A stretch of 64,000 nt of DNA from Mucilaginibacter oryzae (GTDB lineage Bacteria > Bacteroidota > Bacteroidia > Sphingobacteriales > Sphingobacteriaceae): contig NZ_QGHA01000011.1 of NCBI RefSeq assembly GCF_003148845.1, positions 1 through 64,000 of the forward strand, given 5' to 3'. The position numbers and the translations under genes are program-made. This document shows, in pieces, positions 18,434-25,947 of this stretch (the first letter of the stretch is position 1; each line of letters begins with the position of its first letter). The notes beneath the pieces were generated by a model. That model saw only the letters and a program-made list of their open reading frames with translations, was not told where the DNA came from and did no database searches.

Positions 18434-18543
18434 GTAACTGAAACCTAGGAAATTTCATTGACCACGAGATGATAAGTGCAGTGCTCACGCTATTGGCGTG
18501 GGCTCACTTATTGTGGTCAGGGTTCTCCTAGGTACCCAGTTAC
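18434..18543 (+). ncRNA. Candidate structured RNA, ~110-nt interrupted hairpin
   Basis: Five perfectly paired segments nest in order: 18434-18440 with 18537-18543, 18444-18450 with 18526-18532, 18459-18465 with 18513-18519, 18472-18478 with 18505-18511, and 18486-18490 with 18496-18500 around a 5-nt loop. Internal loops separate them. This regular rod resembles small regulatory RNAs such as 6S-type or element-specific RNAs rather than a terminator, and no coding frame fits. Strand is inferred from the -7 elements to the left; the palindromic nature allows either. I cannot assign an Rfam family. No reverse transcriptase is near, so a retron is unlikely. Confidence 0.55.
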
Positions 18544-18764
18544 ATTAAGATGAGTTCCACGCCATATTTTCATCTTTTTGTAATTGGAATACATTAACAA
18601 TAAAAATTGCAAAAGATGCGCGGTAAATCATTTTTATTTCAGTTAGGCCAATTTAAGAGCACCTTTCACATTTTATTGCACAGTTGCGGCATTTCAACCC
18701 TGTTTAGTTCCTACCCCCTCCAAAACCCTATCAAAAACATCATAAAATCCCCCACATAAATTCC

Positions 18765-18815
18765 GAAAACGGCAGCCGCGGTTAATAGTTAATTAAAATT
18801 CCGGCTGCCGTTTTC
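18765..18815 (+). terminator. 14-bp stem, terminator-like
   Basis: GAAAACGGCAGCCG (18765-18778) pairs perfectly with 18802-18815. The loop is AT-rich (23 nt) and the 3' side ends in TTTTCCTGTTTT. It probably insulates the GC-rich operon on the right from transcription of the RNA and island on the left. Confidence 0.5.
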
Positions 18816-18946
18816 CTGTTTTCAGCTAACCGTGAAACTCTTGGTTTTTCACCGGCTGGGCTGTGCCGTGCCCCATTTTTCCGCTTATCCGCCGTTATGG
18901 GGCATAAGTTATTATGATTTTGTGTTATGGTTTAGCATTTTTTAAC

Positions 18947-19294
18947 ATGGCCGCTATTGTTATCGATATAAAAGATACCGGGCTCAGGACCCCCGAACAG
19001 GCCTTGCGCGTATTTTACCTCAGCTACGACCCTGAGTCCGTGAGATCAGGACTGCTGGCCGCACTGTGCGGCTTTGCAAACGGCCGCAGGCTGGCTAACG
19101 CCGGGGAACTGCCGGAACTGAAAGAAGCGGCACAATTGTTCGATGCCCTGCTCAGCCTGGTGAACGCCGTCCATGACCTGCGGCAGCAAACCGAAGGACG
19201 CTGCGTCATCTGCGGCAGAACCGGCGAAAGCAGCCCGGTTAACACCCCTGAAAACTATCCGGACACCAACGGCAGCACCGATAGAGCAGGTTGA
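18947..19294 (+). CDS. Small CxxC protein, function unknown
   Basis: 115 residues from the ATG at 18947 (MAAIVIDIKD); an in-frame ATG at 18914 would add 11 hydrophobic residues, and the shorter form looks more natural. The middle is helical (residues ~20-80). Near residue 93 a CVICGR motif offers one Cys pair, perhaps for metal or disulfide; the tail is polar and disordered. It precedes the TlpA gene by about 53 bp on the same strand and may be the first gene of that operon. Small proteins of this kind are frequent cargo in Bacteroidota mobile elements, but I do not recognise a family. Confidence 0.55.
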   Translation: MAAIVIDIKDTGLRTPEQALRVFYLSYDPESVRSGLLAALCGFANGRRLANAGELPELKEAAQLFDALLSLVNAVHDLRQQTEGRCVICGRTGESSPVNTPENYPDTNGSTDRAG

Positions 19295-19347
19295 CACTCC
19301 CGGCAGTTGCCGGTTAGTTCTGGTTCAATAATTCAAACTTAATCCCA

Positions 19348-20343
19348 TTGAAAATGAAGCGATTTTTCAGCTTCCTGGCCCTGCTTTGCCTTTTTTCCGG
19401 CGCAGGCGCACAGGATAAAAAAATAACCCCTCAGGGCAAAACCCCACCCGCCGCCCTCCAATCAGGCGACAAACTGCCCCAAACGGCAGCGTTCAAAGCC
19501 CTGAACAACGGCGGCAAAGCCCTGCACCTCGACGCCTTCCAAGGCAAACTCCTGATCATTGATTTCTGGGCCACCTCCTGCAGCGGCTGCATCCAGGGCA
19601 TGCCCCGTATTGATTCACTGCAAAAAGTGTTCGGTCACGAGGTCGCCATTATCCCCGTAACCTATGAAAAAGCCGAAGCAGTTACACGCTTTCAGGCCAG
19701 TAATGCTTTCTTAAAAAAAGCGGGCGTATCAACATTCCGGACCGTGGTAGAAGATAAAGTATTGCACCAGCTCTTCCCGCACCGGCTGCTGCCGCATGAG
19801 GCATGGATCAGTAAAGATGGCGTGGTGCTCGGTTTTACCGACGGGACCGACGTGACCGCGGCGAACATCCGGAAAGTCCTGGCAGGCGGTCCATTGCCCG
19901 TGCCGGAAAAGCGGGATGTGCTCGACTATGACAAAAGTAAATTACTGATGGTGAACGGCAACGGCGCACCGGATTCGGCTTTTTCTTACCGCAGTATTTT
20001 CAGCGGGGAGATCCGCGGCATCAACTCAGGACTGGAGCTGGAAAAGGATACCCTCAACCATGTCGTGCACGTACGGGCGACCAATGTGGATGCGCGGTAC
20101 CTGTACATCCTCGCTTTTAAGCAACTGCGCTTCGTTCCGCGGTCACAGGTGGATATCAGCCTGCGGCCGGGACTGTTCTGTTACGAGATGACGATGCCCC
20201 TGGCACCCGCCGCTATGGTGCGCGAAGCCGTACATCATGACCTTGACCGATTCCTCGGGGTACACGCCGTGCTCGACAGCGCAGGTTTCCGGCTTGTCCC
20301 CCTGCCTGAGGATGACAGCGCTCATGAGCCTTTGTCACTGTGA
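19348..20343 (+). CDS. TlpA-like thioredoxin-fold protein, exported
   Basis: A 331-residue protein with a signal peptide (MKMKRFFSFLALLCLFSGAGAQ) and a thioredoxin-like domain at about 40-185. The active site is FWATSCSGC (Cys78 and Cys81), typical of TlpA/ResA-type periplasmic disulfide reductases. The C-terminal ~140 residues form a domain I do not recognise. Such proteins are regularly encoded beside SusC/SusD pairs in Sphingobacteriaceae, as here (24 bp upstream of SusC). It may keep thiols of a surface or peptide substrate reduced. A MauE/DoxX-like redox membrane protein lies nearby and could be its electron partner. Confidence 0.85.
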   Translation: MKMKRFFSFLALLCLFSGAGAQDKKITPQGKTPPAALQSGDKLPQTAAFKALNNGGKALHLDAFQGKLLIIDFWATSCSGCIQGMPRIDSLQKVFGHEVAIIPVTYEKAEAVTRFQASNAFLKKAGVSTFRTVVEDKVLHQLFPHRLLPHEAWISKDGVVLGFTDGTDVTAANIRKVLAGGPLPVPEKRDVLDYDKSKLLMVNGNGAPDSAFSYRSIFSGEIRGINSGLELEKDTLNHVVHVRATNVDARYLYILAFKQLRFVPRSQVDISLRPGLFCYEMTMPLAPAAMVREAVHHDLDRFLGVHAVLDSAGFRLVPLPEDDSAHEPLSL

Positions 20344-20367
20344 TTCTTAACCTTTAACCTCAAAATA

Positions 20368-23300
20368 ATGAAACAATTCTACCAAAAAAGTATAGGACTG
20401 GCCTGCCTCCTTTTGCTGGCCACAGGATCCTTCGCGCAGGAACTGCCCGGCCTGGTACAGGACATGGCCGGCAGGCCGCTGGCCGGTGTAAGCGTCCGGG
20501 TGCGGGGAAAAATAAACAAGGGAGCTGTGAGCGTAGCCCTCACCGGTGAAGACGGCCGCTTCGTGCTGACTGCCGGCCGCCTGGATACCCTCATGCTGCA
20601 CAAAAACGGTTTCCTGGACAGGGACATCGTGGTGTTCGACAACAGTTTTTTAAAAGTCACCCTGCGCAGGGAAGTGGAAGAGATCGACGAAGTGAAAGTC
20701 GTTTCCACAGGCTACCGTACGCAGGCCCTGGAAAAAACCACAGGCTCCTTCGAGCAGCTGGACAAAGCGCTGATCAACCGTTCAGTCAGCACCGGCGTAC
20801 TCGACCGCCTGAACGGCGTCAGCACGGTGCAGTTCGATACCCGGGTTGGCCAACAGGGAAACCTCAGCATCCGGGGGCGCAGCACCCTGTTCGCCGGGGC
20901 GTCGCCATTGATCGTGCTGGACAATTTCCCCTATAACGGCGATATCAACAATATCAACCCCAACGACGTGGAAAGCATCTCCATCCTTAAAGATGCTTCC
21001 GCCGCCGCGATCTGGGGCGTGCGGGCAAGCAACGGCGTGATCGTGATCACCACCAGGAAAGGCGCGAAGAACAAACCCATGACCGTGAATTTCAACGCGA
21101 ACGTGAACATCGCGCAAAAGCCGGATGTGTTTTACCTGCCCCGCATGTCATCATCCGATTTCGCCGGTTTGGAAAAAGACCTGTTTGCCAAAGGTTTTTA
21201 CAGCGACGACGAGCAATCCTACGCGCATACGGCACTGTCACCGCTGGTGGAGCTGCTGATCGCCAAACGCGACGGCACCATCGATCCCGTCGCGGCGGAC
21301 CGGCAGATCGGGGCGTTGGCAGGGCAGGATATCCGCAATGACCTCCGGAAATACTGGTACCGCAAGGCGGTCAGCCAACAATATGGCCTCAGCCTGAGCG
21401 GGGGATCGGATAAAAATACTTATTTCTTTTCCGCGGGCTATGACCGCAACCTCAGCAGCCTGGATGGCCGCTTCCAGCGGCTGAACCTGCGCGCGGACAA
21501 CAGCTTTTATTGGGGCAAGCGCCTGCAGCTGGATGCCGGTGTATTGCTGACCAGCAGCAAAACGCTGGCCGGCAGGAACGAACCTTCCTCGCTCATCAGC
21601 ATCGACGGCAAAAAGCCATGGCCCTATGCCCGGATCGCGGACGACCATGGAAATGCCCTGCCCCTGAACCTCGACTACCGGGAATCGTTTATTAAAGATT
21701 CGGAGGCGCAGGGCTTCCTGGACTGGAACTACCAGCCGCTGGATGACTACAAAAACGTAGACAACCGCAGCGATCAGCTTGACCTGTTGCTGAACACGGC
21801 GCTGAAATACCATATCGGCTATGGCTTCGATGCCGAACTGCGCTACCAGCTGGAAAGCGGCCAGACCCAGGGCAGCTGGCTGTATGGCCCGGACAGCTAC
21901 TATGCCCGGAACACGGTCAACCAGTATACGCAGACGGCCGGTGACGGCACCTTGTCCAGGCCGGTGCCTGCCGGGGGGATCATGGACGCCTCGGACAGCA
22001 AACTGCTGTCCAATAGTTTCCGTGCCCAGCTGAATTTTAAACAGGCCTGGGGCAGGCACCGGCTGTCCATGCTGGGCGGTTATGAGTACCGCAACGACCA
22101 TACGCGTTCGCGCAGTTTCCGGGATTATGGCTATAATCCGGCCATTGAACAGGCATCGCCGGTGGATTACCAGACCAGCTACCTGCTGTCCAATTACTCC
22201 TATTTCATTGACAGCACCATCCCGTACCTGAACGCTTCCGGCGACCTCGACAATTATAACCTGTCCTGGTTCGGGGACGCCGGCTACAGCTTCGACGACC
22301 GGTACAGCCTGTCCGGCAGCATCCGCCGTGACGAATCCAACCTCTTCGGCGTCAATGCCAACCAGAAAGGGGTGCCGCTCTATTCCGTGGGCCTGACATG
22401 GACGATCAGCAAAGAGCATTTTTACCGTGCGGGATGGATGCCACGGCTGAAGCTGAGGGCAACCTACGGCTACAGCGGGAACGTGGACAACACGCTGGCG
22501 GCGCAGACCACCATCCGCTACAATGCGCTCAACCCGCTCAGCGGCCAGTTCTATGCTTCCGTCCAGAACCCGCCGAACCCATCGCTGGGCTGGGAGAAAA
22601 CGGGCATCCTCAATCTCGCCGTTGATTTTTCGGCCTTCGGGGATGTGCTCTCCGGATCGGTGGAGTATTACCGCAAAAAGGCTAAAGACCTCATCGGCTT
22701 CCGGCCGCTGGACCAGACAACAGGTGTCCTGAACCCGGCGACGAACCAATACCAGTTCAAAGGCAATGTAGCCGAAATGGCGGGGCACGGCTGGGAACTT
22801 AACCTGCACAGCAATAACCTGGGCGCCTTAGCTTTGCGCTGGCAAACCGACCTGCTCCTCAGCTATGCAGCTAACCATGTCACCCGATACTACCAGTCAA
22901 GTGACCTGGCCGCTACCTACGCGGCCAACGGAATTACCGTTTCCCCGCTGGTGGGCAAACCTGTTTACGCCATCCTCACCTATAAATGGGCCGGGCTCGA
23001 TCCGCAGACCGGCGACCCGCAGGGCTACCTGAACGGACAGGTCAGTAAAGATTATAACGCGCTACTGGCCCAGACCAAAGTCGGCGACCTGCAATATGTG
23101 GGTTCGGGCGTCCCCACGTATTTTGGGAATTTTCGCAATACCTTCAGCTATCAGGGCATCGCCCTGTCGGCTAATATCGCCTACCGCTTCGGGTACTATT
23201 TTATGCGCCAGGCGATTTCCTATTCCGCACTGCTCAATAACAGGGATGTATCGACAGCTGACTACGCGCTCCGCTGGCAGAAGCCCGGTGACGAAACGCG

Positions 23301-23595
23301 TACCCGTGTGCCATCCTTCGTCTATCCCGTAAACGCCAGGCGGGACCAGTTTTACAGCCAGTCGGCCGTCTACGCGGAAAAAGCGGATAATATCCGCCTG
23401 CAGGACCTGCGGCTCAGCTACGACGCCGGCGGGAAATTGCCGGAGCGGATCGGCCTGAAACGATTGCAGGTCTACCTCTACGCCGCCAATCTGGGCCTGC
23501 TGTGGAAAGCGACGAAAACAGGCCTCGACCCGGATCACCCATATTCCCTCAAACTGCCGAAGACTGTCGCTTTGGGATTTACAGGTACTTTTTAA
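20368..23595 (+). CDS. SusC/RagA-type TonB-dependent outer-membrane transporter
   Basis: A 1075-residue protein. It has a signal peptide ending near FAQE, a carboxypeptidase-regulatory-like beta-sandwich domain (25-95), a plug domain (about 110-230) with SIRGRSTLFAGASPLIVLDN and the SusC hallmark SISILKDASAAAIWGVRASN, then a 22-strand-type barrel to the C-terminus ending in aromatic Phe. It imports a bound substrate across the outer membrane using TonB energy, with the SusD protein encoded 10 bp downstream as its lid. The substrate is unknown: there are no polysaccharide-degrading enzymes nearby, and the redox neighbours suggest a peptide or metal-related ligand. A 523-residue open frame on the opposite strand is a codon-bias shadow. 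Confidence 0.93.
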   Translation: MKQFYQKSIGLACLLLLATGSFAQELPGLVQDMAGRPLAGVSVRVRGKINKGAVSVALTGEDGRFVLTAGRLDTLMLHKNGFLDRDIVVFDNSFLKVTLRREVEEIDEVKVVSTGYRTQALEKTTGSFEQLDKALINRSVSTGVLDRLNGVSTVQFDTRVGQQGNLSIRGRSTLFAGASPLIVLDNFPYNGDINNINPNDVESISILKDASAAAIWGVRASNGVIVITTRKGAKNKPMTVNFNANVNIAQKPDVFYLPRMSSSDFAGLEKDLFAKGFYSDDEQSYAHTALSPLVELLIAKRDGTIDPVAADRQIGALAGQDIRNDLRKYWYRKAVSQQYGLSLSGGSDKNTYFFSAGYDRNLSSLDGRFQRLNLRADNSFYWGKRLQLDAGVLLTSSKTLAGRNEPSSLISIDGKKPWPYARIADDHGNALPLNLDYRESFIKDSEAQGFLDWNYQPLDDYKNVDNRSDQLDLLLNTALKYHIGYGFDAELRYQLESGQTQGSWLYGPDSYYARNTVNQYTQTAGDGTLSRPVPAGGIMDASDSKLLSNSFRAQLNFKQAWGRHRLSMLGGYEYRNDHTRSRSFRDYGYNPAIEQASPVDYQTSYLLSNYSYFIDSTIPYLNASGDLDNYNLSWFGDAGYSFDDRYSLSGSIRRDESNLFGVNANQKGVPLYSVGLTWTISKEHFYRAGWMPRLKLRATYGYSGNVDNTLAAQTTIRYNALNPLSGQFYASVQNPPNPSLGWEKTGILNLAVDFSAFGDVLSGSVEYYRKKAKDLIGFRPLDQTTGVLNPATNQYQFKGNVAEMAGHGWELNLHSNNLGALALRWQTDLLLSYAANHVTRYYQSSDLAATYAANGITVSPLVGKPVYAILTYKWAGLDPQTGDPQGYLNGQVSKDYNALLAQTKVGDLQYVGSGVPTYFGNFRNTFSYQGIALSANIAYRFGYYFMRQAISYSALLNNRDVSTADYALRWQKPGDETRTRVPSFVYPVNARRDQFYSQSAVYAEKADNIRLQDLRLSYDAGGKLPERIGLKRLQVYLYAANLGLLWKATKTGLDPDHPYSLKLPKTVALGFTGTF

Positions 23596-23605
23596 CCGAT
23601 TAACG

Positions 23606-24976
23606 ATGAGCAATACCATGAACATAAAAAAACTACGCCGGAGGGCAGCACTGCTTTGCTGCCTCCTGCTGCCGGCTGCCTGCAAAAAACAGCTGGATAT
23701 CAAACCTTCCTCCAGCCTGCAGGTGCCCTCCTCGGCAGCTGACTTCCAGGCCTTGCTGGACAATACCGACATTTTTAATGCTTCCTGGCCTATGGCCGGG
23801 ATCGCGGGGGCGGACGACGGGTTTATCCTGGATGCCACCCTGGCATCTGCGCCGCTGACTGTCCGAAACGGCTATGTCTGGAGCCGGGACGTATTTAACG
23901 AAAATGTCAAGAACGACTGGTCGCTGCCTTACACGGCCATATTTTATGCCAATATCGTGCTGGAAGGCGCAGCGAAATACGGTGGTTCCGGCAGCACCGG
24001 CTGGAACAATATCAGGGGGCAGGCGGCTTTCTTCAGGGCCTATGCCTACTGGCAGCTGGCACAGGAGTTCTGTAAGCCTTACGATCCGGCTACAGCCGCA
24101 GCTGATCCTGGCCTGGTGATCCGGGCAAGCGCTGACCTGAACGCGCCTTCCCTGCGCAGCACGGTAGCGGTGGCCTACGCCCAGATCACGGCTGACCTGC
24201 AATCAGCCGTCAAACTTTTGCCGGTAAACGTCATCGCCAAAACCCGGCCGGGAAAGGCAGCAGCCTACGCCATGTTCGCCCGGACTTACCTGAGCATGCG
24301 GGATTATAAACGTTCGGCGGCATACGCCGATTCGGCCCTGGCGCTGAACAGCACGCTGATAGATTATAATGGCATAAGCTCAGCATCAGGTCCGCCCTTC
24401 CAACGCTTCAATGACGAGGTGATATTTCATGCAGGCCCCACATCTTACAGCAACCTGCAGTCACCGAAATATTTGGTGGATACTGTCCTGTATGCTTCCT
24501 ACGATGCTGCGGACCTGCGGAAACCGCTTTTCTTCAGCGCTGCTACCGCGAATAAATACCAGAACTTCAGGGGAAGCTATGACGGGAGTTCTAAATTGTT
24601 CAGCGGCCTGGCCACCGATGAGCTCTACCTGATCCGCGCCGAATGCCGGGCGAGGGTCGGGGATTTAGGCGGGGCATTGGCGGACCTGAACCTGTTAAGG
24701 AAAAACAGGTATCTCAAAGCCTCCTACAGCGATCTCGCATCCGCTGAGGGGAAAACAGTATTGCGCTGGATACTGGAAGAAAGACGGAAGGAGCTGCTGC
24801 TTCGGGGACTGCGATGGTCGGACCTGAGGAGGCTGAACATGGAACCGGATTACCAAAAAACGCTGGTGCGGGTGGCCGGCGGGATACGCTATGAACTGGC
24901 ACCCGGCGATCCGCGGTACCTGTGGCCTATACCATTGACAGTGATCGCGGAAACCGGCATTCCGCAAAATCCCTGA
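23606..24976 (+). CDS. SusD/RagB-type outer-membrane lipoprotein
   Basis: A 456-residue protein. A lipoprotein signal ends in the lipobox LPAAC (Cys near residue 26), followed by KKQLDIKPSSSLQ, the common SusD start. TPR-like helices and the family hallmark EERRKELLLRGLRWSDLRRLN near residue 390 support the call. An in-frame ATG at 23618 (MNIKKLRRRA) is an equally good start. It binds the ligand on the cell surface and closes over the SusC barrel. It is the last gene of the TlpA-SusC-SusD operon. The overall length is slightly short for the family, in keeping with peptide-type SusD proteins rather than large glycan binders. Confidence 0.9.
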   Translation: MSNTMNIKKLRRRAALLCCLLLPAACKKQLDIKPSSSLQVPSSAADFQALLDNTDIFNASWPMAGIAGADDGFILDATLASAPLTVRNGYVWSRDVFNENVKNDWSLPYTAIFYANIVLEGAAKYGGSGSTGWNNIRGQAAFFRAYAYWQLAQEFCKPYDPATAAADPGLVIRASADLNAPSLRSTVAVAYAQITADLQSAVKLLPVNVIAKTRPGKAAAYAMFARTYLSMRDYKRSAAYADSALALNSTLIDYNGISSASGPPFQRFNDEVIFHAGPTSYSNLQSPKYLVDTVLYASYDAADLRKPLFFSAATANKYQNFRGSYDGSSKLFSGLATDELYLIRAECRARVGDLGGALADLNLLRKNRYLKASYSDLASAEGKTVLRWILEERRKELLLRGLRWSDLRRLNMEPDYQKTLVRVAGGIRYELAPGDPRYLWPIPLTVIAETGIPQNP

Positions 24977-24984
24977 CAAAAAAA

Positions 24985-25010
24985 GCGGGACGGCTTTTCG
25001 GCCGTCCCGC
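24985..25010 (-). terminator. Intrinsic terminator between convergent SusD and DUF6520 genes
   Basis: A 10-bp stem GCGGGACGGC / GCCGTCCCGC with a 6-nt loop. The run of A on its left becomes the U-tract on the minus strand, so it mainly ends the DUF6520 transcript; it may also slow transcription from SusD. Confidence 0.8.
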
Positions 25011-25029
25011 AACACTGGGCAAAGGGGTA

Positions 25030-25323
25030 TTAATTGTGCAGTTCCTCTTTGCTGATCGCTGAGAGGTCCGGCTGATTGGTATTCGTCGTACTGCGGGGCG
25101 CCTGTATGGCACAACGGTCGCCGCTGGTACCGCAATTCGGATCTACGGCGCTGAACGTGTACTTGCTTGGATCAGCCAGCTGGGTTGGGGTCTGGTCGCC
25201 ATTATAGGTCCAGAAAACATTGGCCGGTTTGCTGCTTTTAACCGGATGGGCTGTAGTGGCCAGCGCGCCGCCAAGGCCCGCGATCAGGGCCATGCCCAAT
25301 AGGAACGACTTTAAATTTTTCAT
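25030..25323 (-). CDS. DUF6520-type exported small protein
   Basis: 97 residues from the ATG at 25323 (MKNLKSFLLGMALIAGLGGA). A longer frame starts at 25353, but the shorter form gives a clean signal peptide. The mature part has an aromatic stretch (NVFWTYNG), the two cysteines NCGTSGDRC and a Ser/Thr-rich tail. The pattern matches the DUF6520 family of Sphingobacteriaceae, function unknown. It is encoded just downstream of the MauE-like gene, a common pair. It lies between the SusCD genes and a LanB dehydratase, and with Cys plus many Ser/Thr it could be imagined as a modified peptide; the signal peptide makes that doubtful. Confidence 0.7.
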   Translation of the reverse strand: MKNLKSFLLGMALIAGLGGALATTAHPVKSSKPANVFWTYNGDQTPTQLADPSKYTFSAVDPNCGTSGDRCAIQAPRSTTNTNQPDLSAISKEELHN

Positions 25324-25428
25324 AACGATGAATGCTTTTTTGCTAAAAAACAAACGAAAAACTTTAGCTATGGTATGGTGCCTACTCTGTTCACGGGTTT
25401 TCGGCTTTCCCCCGTTTTTGCGGTGAGG

Positions 25429-25854
25429 TCAGGTCAGTGCTGTTTGTTCCCGGCGCCCAAAACAGAGCCCCAGGATATTGATGATCATAAAAACCCAGTT
25501 GAAGGCGAGGTGCTGCCCCCAGCCCATATGCTCGAGGATACCGCCGCAGGAACAGGGGACACGCTTCCAGACATGGAGCAGGCCCATCGAGATATAGACC
25601 GTGAATGCGGTGAGCAGGGCCAGCGCTGCAATGAGCCCGGCTTTCCTGGTACGGTCGGCGAGCAGCAGCGCGACGACGGCCAGTTCAATGACCGGGAGGG
25701 CGTAGACCAGCGCGTCACTCAGGGCGTGTGGAAAAGGCTGGAGGTACAGCTGCCCGCGGAATTTTCCGGTATCGGCGAGCTTGCTGGCAGCGGCATAGCT
25801 GAACAGGAGCACCAGCAGGGCTGCGGGCATATCGGTTTTGCTGATCGTTTTCAT
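25429..25854 (-). CDS. MauE/DoxX-like redox-associated membrane protein
   Basis: 141 residues from the ATG at 25854 (MKTISKTDM); an upstream start at 25902 is possible but adds an unlikely prefix. Four transmembrane helices are visible. A CSC motif in RVPCSCGGILEHMGW precedes the last helix, matching MauE/DoxX-family proteins that pass reducing equivalents to periplasmic proteins. It is likely in the inner membrane and transcribed together with the DUF6520 gene. A role with the TlpA-like protein of the convergent operon is a reasonable inference. Confidence 0.8.
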   Translation of the reverse strand: MKTISKTDMPAALLVLLFSYAAASKLADTGKFRGQLYLQPFPHALSDALVYALPVIELAVVALLLADRTRKAGLIAALALLTAFTVYISMGLLHVWKRVPCSCGGILEHMGWGQHLAFNWVFMIINILGLCFGRREQTALT

Positions 25855-25947
25855 GGCATTGGTGTTTGACGAAAGCAAAGTACGGGCGCCGGTCTGCGGC
25901 AAAACAGTAAGAATTAGGTATATACCCTTTTGATAAGAAGTAATCGC

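Noticed and set aside
18434..18543. Retron msr/msd RNA or tRNA
   Set aside because: No reverse transcriptase gene lies nearby, and the structure is one long rod rather than a cloverleaf or msr/msd layout.
21238..22809. 523-codon open frame on the minus strand opposite SusC
   Set aside because: It lies wholly antisense to a clear SusC gene, has low-complexity Val/Ala/Gln/Arg-rich product and no known domain; it is a by-product of GC-rich codon use.
25375..25869. 164-codon plus-strand frame opposite the MauE-like gene
   Set aside because: Antisense to a protein with clear transmembrane helices and CSC motif; Gln/Gly/Asp-rich shadow.
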